Assembly: GCA_027943245.1 (NCBI GenBank)
Contig: JANDJZ010000083.1
Coordinates: forward strand, 1 to 64,000
Origin: Acanthamoeba sp. SK_2022b
Lineage: Eukaryota; Discosea; Longamoebia; Acanthamoebidae
Direction: 5' to 3'
Length of the DNA stretch: 64,000 nucleotides
Under the pieces are notes generated by a model. It was not told the origin of the DNA, made no database searches, and saw nothing but the letters and a program-made list of their open reading frames with translations. Made by a program: the position numbers and the translations under genes. Of this stretch, positions 53,008 to 64,000 are shown one piece after another (the stretch's first letter is position 1; each line of letters begins with the position of its first letter).

Positions 53008-53985
53008 GTGTGTGAGTGGCTGCGCGGCGACCTAGCCTTTGGTAGGGCGCACTTGGGGGCTGGCTTCTCTTCGGAGTAGTCAGCGGCCACCTGGCCCTTG
53101 GCCCTGGCCGCGTTGGCCTTGGCCCTGTCGCGCTTCTCCTTTTCGAACGCGTTCACGAGCTTGATGCACTCTGCCCCAAGTGTGTGTTTGACCTCACGAT
53201 CATCAGTTGGGCGAGCTCTACCCTAAAGCGAGGGAGTCGTACCGATCTCATTGCTGGGCACCCACGACGCCATCGACTCGGACAGGCCCCGCCATTTGAT
53301 CAGGTACTGCTGCTGCGGCTTCCCGTAGTCGTCCTTGCGCACGCGCTTCTTCAGCACCTGCACGACGACGGCATTAGACGCGCACCGTGCCAGGCGGGAG
53401 GTAAAGAGTGAAAGAGTCGGCGTGCCTTCTCGGGAACGTAGTCGAAGGTGGCCTCGTCCTCGGTGTCGTGCTCCTCTGGCGTCGTGGATGGCTAGTTAAG
53501 CAATAAATAAAATATAAAAAGATTAAAATACAATGGTGGGGAAAGCACACCTGGTGGTTGCTCCTCTTCCTGTGGGTCCAGGACTGTATAGCCCATGTCC
53601 CGCCACTGTTGGAGATCGGCCTCGGAGCTCTGTTTGGCGGCCGGGCCTGGCGCATAGAAGGAAAAGAATAATAATGAATGAGAGATCGTGTTGGTCAATC
53701 TCGCGTGGGCAGGCGGCCTGCAACGATCACGAACCTGGAGTTGGGGCCGATGTGGCAATGGGCATTCCGATCGGATAGGACCACTCGCCGATGCAAATCA
53801 CCTGTTGCGCAATCAGTGCAATGAGAAGAGGGACGGGTGGGTGAGACGGAGACCACGGGACCGCCAGTGCGGTGCGTGCGTGCGTTGGTGGTGGTGGTGT
53901 GTACGTTGTTTGTCGAAGTAGAAGGATGCAGGCCGCCCACGACGCCCTTGCCACCCTTGCGGCCCTTCGCATCACCCTCCTCCTC
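49140..53985 (-). CDS. Chromodomain - RCC1 repeats - double BTB protein (may be the 3' part of the RBR gene)
   Basis: Twenty exons with fully matching phases, from 53905-53985 to 49140-49302, encode 1,004 residues. In order: a short Lys/Gly-rich exon, a chromodomain (YLIKWRGLSESMASWVP, near 53243-53357), a Lys-rich coil with LLEEQIKFISKQ, an RCC1-type propeller (LLLSWGANSDGVLGH, VYSFGLNDQGQCGQP, LYTFGRGGEFQLGHD, LYTWGRGANGQLGHG, LYMWGSAEAGRLGDG with AACGxxHS-type turns), a first BTB domain (FADVTFLLEDRYTVR, HQAILTARSQHFRDLF) and a second BTB (SSDIAFSFPE, VHRSILGEYFGAMWRSGM). BTB domains recruit CUL3, so it is a candidate substrate receptor; the chromodomain points to chromatin. The RCC1-BTB-BTB order is that of IBTK. 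No ATG opens the first exon, and it splices in phase to the RBR exons upstream. One intron (53357-53426) uses a GC donor. Confidence 0.85.
49764..49826. repeat. (TG)n microsatellite in an intron of the double-BTB gene
   Basis: About 31 units between the two exons of the second BTB domain. Confidence 0.97.
50720..50792. repeat. (TG)n microsatellite in an intron of the double-BTB gene
   Basis: Imperfect at the left edge, then about 30 perfect units, between the RCC1 and BTB exons. Confidence 0.96.
52422..52483. repeat. (TG)n microsatellite in an intron of the double-BTB gene
   Basis: About 30 units between RCC1 repeat exons. Confidence 0.97.
52943..53003. repeat. (TG)n microsatellite in an intron of the double-BTB gene
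   Basis: About 30 units, 12 bp from an acceptor on the minus strand. Confidence 0.97.
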
Positions 53986-54061
53986 CTGTTGAGAACAAGT
54001 TATGTTCGGTGAGCGAGAGGCCACGATGAGAGGGCGACGAGTGGGCGGGAGAGGTGGGCAC

Positions 54062-55096
54062 CTCCGGCACGAGCTCCCGGTCCAGGAGGTCGGTCAGACC
54101 ACGCAGGCGCTGCCGCGCGACCTGCATGGCCGTCAGAATGTCGGCCCTCTTGCGCGACACCTTGGCGAAGAACTGCTGGGCGCCGTCGACGGCTGCGTCG
54201 CTCTCGCCGCTGCCAGCAGCGCTGCTGGGCCGTTCCACGAGGTCGCCTTCGAGCACCTCAGACAGCTTTTCCGTGGCGATCTCGAGGTCCTCCTGCAAGA
54301 ACTCAAAGAGCTCCCTGGAGGGCAGCCGGGCCTGTCCGCGGCCGACCTCGTTGGACGACGAGGCGGTCGGGGCGTGCTTCGAGGCCTTGGGTAGTTTGTT
54401 TCGGGTCTTGTCCTCCTCCGCCATGGTGAAGCTCAACACGTACGAGTACTTGAGCAGCCGCCTGCACTGCAGCAATACGTTGACCTGCATGACCGCCGAG
54501 AGAGAGAGAGAGAGACGCACATCAGTCTCGCGCTAGCGAGCTAAAGGTAGCTGAGCGTCAAGCTTCGGTGAGTTACTGATTGGGTGAAATCATTCTCGAG
54601 AGCGGCTGCGTCGTTGACCGACGCGAACAGCAGGTTTTCGCTTTGCTTGTCCCGGTGCGCGCTCTGTTCCAATGACATGTTGTCGATCACAGCGCATAAT
54701 AAACAATACAGAACACTAAAAGGAACGAGAATATCTATTTATAGTGGTGAGCAAGGGCGCGTACCTGGGATGCGGCCAAGCGCGATGCAGCCTCTTGGAG
54801 CTGACGGAGCTTTTCCTGCGTGGCCGCCTTGATCTGCGCGGCGAAGTTACGAGCGCGGTCGTGGGCCATAAAACGTTCGTAGTGGTGGCTGAACAGTTCG
54901 CTCGCATTGCTACACGGAGGCAAGAGGCCGAAGTCAGGCAACTCACGAAAGGCAAAGCATGTCGCCATACAAAAGAGGAGACGAACGCAGCAGCGAGGAG
55001 GGAAGAAGAGGGCTTGACGGCTTGCTTTTTCTTGGCCTTGGGATCGAACCGGTTGCTTCCCCGTGGCAAAAGTATGGAGAGGTGATGTGAGATCAG

Positions 55097-55129
<33 letters not shown>

Positions 55130-57536
55130 CACACGAAATTGCCAGAGAGGGACACCGCAAGGGCAAGGGCTGTGGGCTTACCAGGAGTAGAAGTAGTTGT
55201 GGGTACTCCAGTCTTGCATGCAGACCCAGCAGAACATGAAGTTGCTGTGTTTTATGCACGAGCTCGCCGTCAGCAGACACACCGCTAAGCGCCAGCGCAC
55301 GCGCATGTGGCGAGCAAAAGGGAGGAGAGGCTGGTACCAGTAGGTGCAGACCATTTTGTTGCAGCCGCCGTTCTTCTCGATGGCTGTGACACGAGAGAGA
55401 CGCAACGCACGCTAAGAGGGGGAGAGTCGTCGCGAGCAACGAGTGCTATATCTTGGCGTTGACGGGATGTACCAGTTTCGCAGTTGGGACAGTCCCTGGT
55501 GAACTTGGAGATGTACTGGAATGTCTCCTTCTCGGTCTTACTGTGCTTGGCCCACTGCTCCACCATCCCGCACGTGCAGGGGAAGTGACCCTCCTGCTTG
55601 CACTTGAAGCTACGCCGCCACACACATACGTCCACATGAATAAGCAATGGCCTTACCTACAAACAAACCCCAAACACACGGCACCGCGCGCGCGTACCAG
55701 AAGGAGTTGCCGCACTGGCAAGTAACGTTGCAGTTAAGCTTGATGGTCGCCTTGACAGCAAACTGGCAGCCTGTCCCAAAGCCGAAGTTAAGAGAGAGAG
55801 AGAGAGAGGTCTCGGGGAGGGAGGAAGAGGCGGCTGGCGTACCGGGGGCGGGACACCACATGACGTACGGGTTGTTCTCAACGTAGGAGTTGGCGAGGAA
55901 GGAGTTGTACTTCTTAAAGACGTCCTCGTCCACGAGTTCCTTAATAACCTTCTCGGGGACGGTCTGCGTGCACTTGTAGGCGGGGCAGCCGATCTTGTCC
56001 GCCTGCCCCTCCTTGATCTTGATCGACAGGTACTCCTTGTAGCATAGTCATTGCTGTTGTAGACGACGGAGAGGGAGATTCAGTGAAACTGAGGACCGAC
56101 CCGGCAGACTGCGCGCGAGGCGAGCCCGCGTTCGTTTCGCGCCGGCGCGTACCAGAACGCGTGCCCGCACGAGAGTTTGGTGTAGTTGGGGCTGTCGTCG
56201 AAGCAGCCGGGACAAGCAAAGATGTCCTCCGCCGCTTCCTTGTCGTCACCGCCGTCAGAGTCATCGTTTTCGTACGCGCCGATCTTCTCCTTGCCCTTGG
56301 TGCTGGCCGTCTCGCTGCTCGAGCCGTGGCCGCCAGATGGCTTGATCGAAAAGAAGACCCTGCACACAAAACAAGACTCGAGGCGTGAGACCAGTTGATT
56401 GAATGCGAGCACGAGCCAGGGTCCTGGGCCGATGACGCTACCGGCTGGGGCTCTCCAGGAAATCGGTGACCAGGCGCTCCGTGTTCCACGTGTAGTGGCT
56501 CAGCAAGATGCGCGCAGTGGTTTGTGGGACCTGAGTGAGGCGACCACGCATCGCGTGCAGGGTGAGTCAGAGTAGCGCGTGGCCCCTTGAGCGGCGAGCA
56601 TCGATTGGGGGAGGGGGGCATTCGTGCATGTACCTTGAGCAGATCCTGCACATACTCGACCTCATGGGCGATCAACGAGACGATCTCGACCGCGGTGAGA
56701 CACTTGAAGTCCTGGAGGGACTCCTCGTCCACGTCCTCATAGCTGCACGACGTCGAGGTCACAACACAGCACACAGCACACACATGCACTCACACAAACA
56801 ACGCACCACTCGATCTCGGTGCTGGTGGCGGTAGTGGGCACTGAAGCCGAAGCACTGGACGTGGCAGAGGCTGTGGTGGCAGAAGACGAGGTGGTTGGGG
56901 AAGGCGAAGACGTAGAATCGCCAAAGGTGGCGCTCAGGATCTTGTCTTCGAGCCAATCGTCAACAGATCGGATCAAGGCCGAGACCATCACTTCGCCCTT
57001 GAGGGCCGTGGCCTGATTGTTGTTCGTTGAAGGCCACATGCAACGGTTACACCGAGTCGCAGAACTTCGCTCTCATTGATGATTGCACCGACCACGAGAA
57101 AATGGCTGGTGTACCTGTGCGGTGAGCAGTGACTGCAGAACTACGCATTCCTCGGCGCTGAGCCCCTTGACAGCCTTCACTCGAATGGAAGGCCGAGCAA
57201 GCGGGTAGGAGGCGGGAAATCGGAGCAGCACGCACAACTCAACTGTAAAGCCACACGAAAGCGGTTGAATATTAAAAAAAAATATTTACTGGATCAAAAA
57301 ATGAATAAAAACTTTGAAAGGAAGGTGAAGGACAGACCTCGACTATAATTTGCTGTTCTCTTGATGAGGATAGTATCTGCGTCAAGCTCTGTCCACTCCC
57401 TGCGCGGACCGTACAGGGCACGCAGCTCTGCTACCTCCACCGCTGCACCACATGTCTGTGTCACCAAAAAGAAGCCCCAAGAGAGATATCACGGGTGCAG
57501 CGCACCTCTTATGGCCTGCGCCTGCTCTTCGTCCAT
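54062..57536 (-). CDS. RWD - RBR (RING-IBR-RING2) - Ariadne E3 ubiquitin ligase
   Basis: Fifteen exons: 57506-57536, 57338-57442, 57115-57242, 56807-57012, 56634-56742, 56442-56530, 56153-56359, 55843-56053, 55698-55770, 55473-55609, 55338-55383, 55182-55244, 54765-54909, 54577-54663 and 54062-54484, about 687 residues. Order: RWD domain (EVAELRALYG, LCVLLRFPASYP), a UBA-like block (TTARILLSHYTWNTERLV) as in ARIH1, RING1 (CPGC...KLSCGHAF...CPAYKC), IBR (CNVTCQCGNSF, PCTCGMV), RING2 (CPNCETAIEKNGGCNKMVC...FCWVCM) with the catalytic Cys in NGGC, then the Ariadne domain (VNVLLQCRRLLKYSYVLSF, LFEFLQEDLEIATEKLSEVLEGDL). It accepts ubiquitin from an E2 as a thioester and passes it to substrates. 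In RING1, exon 55843-56053 is one base short: restoring one T near 56043 gives the expected CxxC. The last exon splices in phase into the chromodomain gene. Confidence 0.88.
55099..55128. repeat. (CA)n microsatellite in an intron of the RBR gene
   Basis: About 15 units between the RING2 and Ariadne exons. Confidence 0.95.
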
Positions 57537-57904
57537 CAACACGTGCAATGGCCCGCTAGGCTGGCAGGCTTCCTTTTTAATGTTGATTTTCGGGCGTCAA
57601 ATTTTTGTTATAGAAAATTTACGCTAATTATCTGCGAAACATTTCAGCAAAAACATTTTTTTCTCACCCTTTTTTGTGGTCTTTTTGCTTTCTTTGGCCG
57701 CTGGCTGGTTGGACAGCCACATAAACGTATCAAGCGAGGGAGGTGGCCCTGTCTGACAAACGCCGGCGTAAAAGAACACTGACCTCAGAGCGCACTCGGC
57801 CTAGAAAGAAAGCAGGAGAGGAAAGGCAGCGCGCGCGTAGGATTGGGGTAAGGCGGTTTATGAATGACGATGAGAAAGCTGAACGTTGTGGTTTTCAGGA
57901 GTGT

Positions 57905-58496
57905 TTACTGCTTCACGTTCACACCAGCAGCGGAGAGCTTGGGCACGAGGCCACCCTTCTTGTGCAGGTTCTGATGAGGCAAAGTAAAGGAAGGAAGGAC
58001 GAGATGATGAGCGTTGTGCCGGGTAGAGGGGCAGACAAGGTTGCAAGCGTGGTACCTGGGTATCGTCATTGCCACCGATGTGCTCGCTGTTGATGAACAC
58101 GCGAGGGACAGTGGTGCCGCCAGTAAGCGACTTCAGGGCCGACTGAACTTCGCTACCATCGGCTGCACAAGCATAGATTGATGAGCTCGAGTACGGCCAT
58201 GCACGTGAACGAACGGGACCACGGAGTACAGCGTCAAAAGAGAGAAAAAGCCATACGGATCTGATCGAGCTCAACGGCAGTGAAAGGAACGCCGAGTCCC
58301 TGGAACAGCTGCTTCACCTTTGTGCAGTACCTACAAGAGAAGTGTAAGCGCAAGCACGCAGGGCCGATCCAGCGCGTAATTGATTGAGTAATACAGCGAA
58401 AAAAAGCTTTTTGGAAATTGGTTAGACGTACGGGCAGTACGACTTGGAGAAGATCATGACTGTGTTCTTGGCGATGAGGTCCTTGGCCTTTTCCAT
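57905..58496 (-). CDS. Dithiol glutaredoxin (CPYC)
   Basis: Four exons, 58432-58496, 58257-58330, 58056-58162 and 57905-57970, give 103 residues, the usual size of a cytosolic class I glutaredoxin. Visible: TVMIFSKSYCPYCTKVKQLF with the redox CPYC pair, VPFTAVELDQ, LTGGTTVPRVFIN with the cis-proline glutathione site, and the HIGGNDDT motif. The enzyme uses glutathione to reduce protein disulfides and glutathionylated cysteines. The first intron splits the CPYC motif between the two Cys residues. The ATG is the only one that gives the standard N-terminal helix (EKAKDLIAKN). No targeting peptide is visible, so it is probably cytosolic. Confidence 0.95.
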
Positions 58497-59017
58497 GGTT
58501 GAAGTTGATGTGGCTTTGATGCGTGTGCAGAAAGTAACGTGTGAGATGAATCAATGCGTCAACAACTAATCGGGGCGTGTGCGTCAGCTCGTCGACAAAA
58601 TCGTTCCGCCGATTTCTCTTCTGATCCCTTGGCTGGCTTTACGGAAAATGGACAAAGAAAATAAACTCCACCAAGACCAGAGTCCAATAACCTGCACACG
58701 TGTCGCACCAACACAAAGCGCTCAGCTTCGGACAACAAGCCAACAGCTCATCGGACCTAACCTTTCTGGCAGAAAAAGAGGTACCCAAAGTGGCACGTGG
58801 GCAAAGTGTGAGACAACCATCAAGATGGATTTGCTGCTGATTTAAACTATAATCTCACAACAAATTCTACTCACGGGCTGTAGTTGTTGCGTCTTGTCAT
58901 CATCCATCAAATCACCGTTATTTTTGCGCACACCGGCGAACACGGCCATTGTGCCTGTTTCGGTTGAAATACAAACGGAACTGCTAATATTGCAGGCCCG
59001 TTTATACGCACTTGCAG
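58497..59017. other. Divergent intergenic region, glutaredoxin to LRR-patatin gene
   Basis: It contains the 5' flanks of both genes. A short minus-strand frame from 58949 (MAVFAGVRKNNGDLMDDD...) ends in a plausible donor at about 58874, but I see no partner exon. An acceptor-like TTGCAG directly precedes the ATG at 59018, so a 5' leader intron is possible. Confidence 0.45.
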
Positions 59018-60080
59018 ATGAACGATGCAGCGGTGACCGCGGCGGCGTCGAACAAGGACAAGGACAAAGAAAAGGAGCCAAAGGACAAGGAAGCGGAGGG
59101 CAAGAAGGCGGCGGACACGTCCGGCGACGTCGAGAAGAAGGCCGCCGCCGCTGCAGTGCTCAGGGGCATCCCATGGTGGGGCAAGAAGGCAGCGACCGAA
59201 GTCAAGGGCAGCCTGCGCGTGAGCTTCTACGATCTCGCCGAGCTGCCAACGCTGCACAACCCTGCCACCGGCGCCCCGCTGCCCTCCTTCTTCTTCCCGC
59301 CCACGTCGCTCGCTGCCTCGCCCTCGCCCACGCCGGCGAGCTCTTCTTCGTCGTCAACGTCCTCCTCCTCCTCCTCCTCCTCTTCGTCTTCGTCCTCGTC
59401 CTCGACCTCCTCCTCTACTTCGGAGACCTCGGCGGCCTTCCCGTTCAGCGTGACCTCGGTTCCCGATGAGCTGCGCGCGACTCCGAGCAGCGACATTTTG
59501 ACCTCGAGCGGTTGGAACGAGCGCAAGCGCAAGCGGGAGGAGCAGGAGAAAGAAGCGCGTGGCCGCGCCGACAGCTTCACGGCGCGGGGCGGCGATGACG
59601 ACAATGAAACGGTGGTGCGGCTCAAGATCGACGGCAAGATCATCAACGATAATCACCAGCTGCTGTTCGAGATACTCGAGGGCGAGCTGTCGGCGCTGGC
59701 CAGGAAGTCCATATCGCCGGCGGGGCGAGGACAGTCCACGGGCGACGACGAGAAAGAGGACAGCTTTGTCGACGTCTCGGACCAGCGCTACCGTGGCATC
59801 TGTGTGGAGGCGTTGCCGCCGTACGACTTCAGGTAAAGTGATGCGACGCCTCTGTTGGCGCAGCGCGACTTGCTGTGTGTCAACTTCCTGCTCGGACTGA
59901 CCTCGTGCGCACGCCAAGGCTGAATGGGGAGAGCTTTCCGCGCCTGATGACGCTGCTGGCCATGCAGCACTTTCAAGCGATCAGCCTTCGGTGGCACGAC
60001 CTCTCCTCCACCAGCCTGAGTCTGGTACGAGGCGCACGCTCTTGCTCTCCCTTGCTCTAAGCTGTTCGCTTACTGTGTGG

Positions 60081-60161
<81 letters not shown>

Positions 60162-63100
60162 CAACGTGCAGGATGATGGCGTGGACTTCAGCTCGTTGAC
60201 AGCGCTCAATCTGCGCAGCAACAATCTGAAGGTGTTACCTAAGGAATTGTTCATGCTCACCAGTACTCGCTCCACATCCCTCTCGACCTTGTCAATTGTC
60301 TGCGCTTTCGGTCATACTCATCGTTGTGCGTGCGTATCATAGACCTCACGTTTCTCGATCTGTCAAAGAATCAGCTGCCCACGCTCCACCCGGCCTTCAG
60401 CCTACTCACCTCTCTCCGACGACTCGAGGTGCGCGCCAACGCTGGACGCCGAACGACCCACCCTCTCTGGGCTAGAGACTAACCCAGGCCGTCCAATCGC
60501 ATTGCGCACGCGCGTACAGGTGTCAGGCAATCTTCTCACGGCTATCCCCGTGGAGGTGTCGGCGCTCACAGCGCTCGAAATCTTCAAAGCCAAGAAGAAC
60601 AAGCTCGCCGTCCTCCCCTCTCAAGTCTCACGGTTGCAGCATCTCAAGGTGACGCCCCGCGGTCACACTTTGCGCTAGTTCCCACGTCGACGCATTTTTG
60701 CTGACGTCGACGTCCATCAGATCGTCAATGTGTCGCAGAACGTGCTGATCTCGCCCTCTACTTCGGCCTGGCTAGGCAACAAGACCGAGAACTACCTCGA
60801 GTCGCTCAGCTACTTCACCGAGCTCACGTCGCTGAAGCTCCGCTGCAACAGAGTACGCGCGCCTGGCTTTGTCGTGCAACAAGACGTTTGCGTTGACCCA
60901 AGGCGTTCCCATTACAACAGTTGACCTCCCTGTCGCCTGCCCTGGGCAAGCTGGGCCAATTGGCGCGCTGCGATCTGTCGAACAACCAGATCACGGCTCT
61001 GCCGCTGGAAATTGGCCAGCTGTCGTCCCTCTCCACTCTCATCCTTTCCCAGAACATATTGGAGACGCTTCCTCCCACAATCAGCAGTACGACCCCTACT
61101 CTGACGCACGAATTCCCGTGATGGCCAACAGTTGGTAATCATTTGTTGTTGTTGTTGTTGTCGTCGTCGTTGTTGTTGTTGTTGTTATTCGCCCTTTACA
61201 GATCTTACATGCCTGGAGGTCCTTGATGTACAGAACAACAAACTGACGGAACTCCCCAAGGAGATCGGACAGCTTTGTTCGTTGTTGGTACGCACCCAGC
61301 CCTCACATTTAATTTTGTTGGATACGTTTAACACGCCCCACACACCCACACACACGCATCACACACCCACACCCACACACAACACAACACACCCACACCC
61401 ACACCCACACACCAAACCAATGCAGCGACTTAACGCGTCGGAAAACAAGCTGACCAGCGTGACGCCGGCCGTGGGCTTCCTCTCGTCGCTCCTCACTCTC
61501 GAGCTCGCCAACAACCAGATCACGGCGCTGCCGGTCGAGGTGAGCGGCCTGCGGTCGCTGACAAAGCTCGACCTCTCCAAGAACCAGCTGGTGTCGCTCC
61601 CCAAGCAGATCGGCGAGCTGCGGTGTCTGCAGGTGCTCAACGTCTCGCAGAACGTCGTCCGTGCGCTGCCCTCGAAGCCCCTCGGCACGCTGTGCAACCT
61701 CGAGGAGCTCCACCTGTGGGGCAACAGCCTCACGACGCTGCCGCCGCACATGACCCGCCTGACCCGGCTCACCATGCTCGCGCTCCACCGCAACAAGATC
61801 TTCGCGCTGGACAAGAGCTTCCCCAAGCTCACCTCGCTGCTCGGCCTCTCCGTCGCCAATATCTACATCAGCGGTACTGTGTCTTTACCACCGCCTTTGC
61901 GTCTGTCGTCGCGCGTTCCTCACATTTCTGTCGACACACGCGCCAATGCTGCCAGCGGATGCGCACGAGCGGTGTCAGGTGTTTGTCATTCAGGAGGAGA
62001 CGCGGCTGCCGGTCTTTGAGTGGGCCGAGTTCTCGGAGCAGACCTTCTCGGACGAGAACCTCGAGCACCTGCTCGCCCTGGCCCGGTCCGCGCCGCACCC
62101 GCTTCTGCTCTTTGCCCTTGCCTACTTCACCGAATTCGGTACGCCCGTCTCCCCGTCATCTCTCTGCCCCCGCGGCCAGCGCAGCTCTCCGCCGCCGGCC
62201 TGCTGACCAGGGCCACACGCACAGAGGGCATGTGTCGACGAATAATGGCCGCCGGAGCGTTGCCTGATGTGCTGGTGGCATGCCAAAATCAGCAGCTACC
62301 CCGGGTTCAGTTCGAGGCAACGCGCTGCGTGGCCAACCTGTCGTCCTACGGTAATGCATCTCACATGTGGCTCGAGGCCTCGCTCGCACGCTCTCTCTCT
62401 CTCTCTCTCTCTCGATCTTCCCGCTCATCGGTTTGTGGTTGTCGCTGCCAGATGACCTCCAGCGTCAGATCGTGGACGAAGGGGGCATCGACGTGATGTT
62501 GCAGATCATCCACCAACCCGACGCATTGCCCCGCGCCAAGCTGGAGGCCATTCGATGCATCTCCAACCTGGCCTTCCACGGTGAGTGCGCCCCGGCTTGT
62601 GACTTCTGCTCAGCGTGCGCTGTTGTTGCTCACCCGCGCGCGCTCTCGCTTGGCCACACACGCACACAGAGGAGTACAAGGGACAGATTTTGCAGTTTGG
62701 CGTGACCGTGTTCGCCGACCTCACCAAGGACGACAACGAGCCGCACGTGCAGCGAACGGCCTACCGCTTGCTGAATATTCTCGGCGCCCACGGTACCAGC
62801 GCCCAGCACTATTTTAATTATTTTCTTTTGAATTATTTTCTTTTGACAATTATGTTGTTTTTTTGTTAATTATGTCGCGTCTGTATTGCGTCTGTGCCAT
62901 GGTGGTGCCGTGTCGCGTCTGTGTTGCGTTTGTATGGGGTGTGTCGGTAGTGTCAGGGCACAGCGCGCAATAAAACGAGATCTATATAAGAAGACTCACA
63001 CACACCCACTCCCTTTCGTTTCTCTCTCCGTCTCGCCATAGAGGCGCTGCACTCGCTGCACCTTCCGCATGTACAGGCGCGCAAGAAGCAGAAGGGCATT

Positions 63101-64000
63101 CGCATCCTGTCGCTCGACGGAGGCGGCACGCGGGGCATCGTCACCATTGAGCTACTCAAGAAAATCGAAGAAATCACCGGCAAGAAGGTCTGGCTATCTA
63201 TCCTCCTCCTCCATCGACGCCTGAGCTGTGCCTATGTGTCGGTCCTCACGCCCTTGCGTGTCTGCACACAGACGTACAAGCTGTTCGATCTCGTCTGCGG
63301 CACCTCCACGGGGGCCATCCTGGCCTTTGCAGTGGGCATCAAGCGCTACTCGCTCATGGAATGCGAAGCCATGTACAAAGGTATGACAGGTCATACCTTT
63401 ATTTTATTTTATTTATTTTAATATTTGGCGATGACTGAAAGCTGTCACCACCAGGTTTGTGCCAAGACGTGTTCACGATCGGATCGTCGCCGCTCACCGC
63501 CGCGCCGACCATGAATCCTGCCGCTCCCCCTATCTCGCCGCTGCTGCCGGCCCAGCCGCCCGTCCTCGTCTCGCAGTCGACCTCCTCCTCCTCGTCGTCC
63601 TCTTCCGCCTCCGCGCTGCTATCAGACACCACACCCGCCGTGCTCTCCCTCAACATCCCTTCGGCTCCCGTCGTCGCCACCCACCCCGCCTCCAACTCAG
63701 TCACCGTCCGGGTATGCATGTCATAGCCTTCTTTCAAATAGCATTTTTATTTTATATCTTTTTATTTCTTTATCTTATTCCTTATTTCCTTAATTCTCAC
63801 GCTGCGTGACGTCTGAACAGACACAGAAAGGCAAGATGGCATCCACTTGGGCTAGGCTCTACAATTACACGAGCTTGCTCACGAGGTATGCTAAGCTACC
63901 GGTGTGGTGGTGTGGTGGTGTGGTGGTGTGGTGGTGGTGGTAGTGGTGGTGGTGGTGCGCGAACATGCTCACCGTGATCGTTTGACTTGTTCTACAGTGG
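59018..64000 (+). CDS. LRR - ARM - patatin phospholipase (plant PLA-I-like), 3' end outside window
   Basis: Seventeen exons and the first bases of an eighteenth (from 63998) are visible: 59018-59832, 59919-60024, 60172-60262, 60343-60428, 60520-60648, 60721-60852, 60921-61086, 61202-61287, 61426-61873, 61956-62138, 62225-62350, 62452-62580, 62670-62792, 63042-63187, 63272-63380, 63455-63711 and 63821-63885. The N-terminus has Lys/Ala-rich and poly-Ser stretches. Then come about 14 leucine-rich repeats (LTALNLRSNNLKVLPKEL, LTKLDLSKNQLVSLPKQI), ARM-like repeats (VQFEATRCVANLSSY, AKLEAIRCISNLAFH), and a patatin domain with the oxyanion motif DGGGTRGI (about 899) and the nucleophile elbow GTSTG (Ser about 934). 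This LRR-ARM-patatin order is that of Arabidopsis phospholipase A I. It should release fatty acids from membrane lipids in response to a signal read by the repeats. The catalytic Asp is beyond the window. Confidence 0.93.
60081..60160. repeat. (TC)n(TG)n tract in an intron of the LRR-patatin gene
   Basis: Short CT tract followed by about 31 TG units, 11 bp before the next exon. Confidence 0.97.
63898..63957. repeat. (TGTGGTGG)n repeat in the last visible intron
   Basis: Four imperfect octamers then GGT trinucleotides, G-rich on the sense strand, capable of G-quadruplex formation. Confidence 0.85.

Noticed and set aside
58842..58949. Minus-strand frame MAVFAGVRKNNGDLMDDD with a good donor
   Set aside because: It could be a first exon, but no partner exon exists between it and the glutaredoxin gene.

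Overview
This is nuclear DNA from a GC-rich, gene-dense, intron-rich protist. The content best fits Amoebozoa, most likely Acanthamoeba, although no single marker here proves the genus. The evidence is short GT-AG introns of about 50-150 nt in nearly every gene, very little space between genes, TATA boxes about 90-165 bp upstream of several ATGs, and a eukaryotic protein set (uS8/RPS15A, BCS1-type AAA ATPase, RBR ubiquitin ligase, BAR-RhoGAP, STE20/PAK-like kinase, several GATA factors). Many introns carry long (CA/TG)n tracts. These generate large meaningless ORFs (poly Val-Cys or His-Thr), which I removed.

Layout. 0.5-5.7 kb, plus strand: a secreted protein of unknown family, an SH3BGR-type small protein, and a membrane-anchored F-box/TPR protein. 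5.7-14.2 kb, minus strand: one very large orphan gene. It is divergent from RPS15A at 14.6 kb. 15.2-18.0 kb is a gene graveyard: an ABCF ATPase remnant and a USP-type deubiquitinase remnant flank a small coiled-coil gene. 18-25 kb: a GATA factor, a STE20/PAK-like kinase and an orphan. 25.9-35.7 kb, plus strand: a dual-specificity phosphatase with a lysine-rich insert and tail, a BAR-RhoGAP-ADF-H fusion, and an intronless BCS1-like ATPase. 35.9-41.2 kb: a tandemly duplicated two-gene cassette. Each copy has one Ser/basic-rich putative nuclear protein and one signal-peptide/TM protein with a Ser-Pro-rich ectodomain. A sequence with the parts of a permuted tRNA-Phe lies between the two copies. 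42-47 kb: three GATA factors sharing a C-terminal motif, two of them close paralogues in opposite orientation, with two strong palindromes nearby. 47-49 kb: a decayed serpin and a small gene. 49.1-57.5 kb, minus strand: a chain of exons with matching phases that encodes RWD-RBR-Ariadne followed, without any visible gene boundary, by chromodomain-RCC1-BTB-BTB. 57.9-58.5 kb: a CPYC glutaredoxin. 59.0 kb to the end: an LRR-ARM-patatin phospholipase that runs off the window.

Exon coordinates were worked out by hand from GT/AG sites and codon phase. For most genes the summed exon lengths are an exact multiple of three, which supports the models. Where the phase fails (the orphan at 5.7-14.2 kb, the kinase, RING1 of the RBR gene) I say so.
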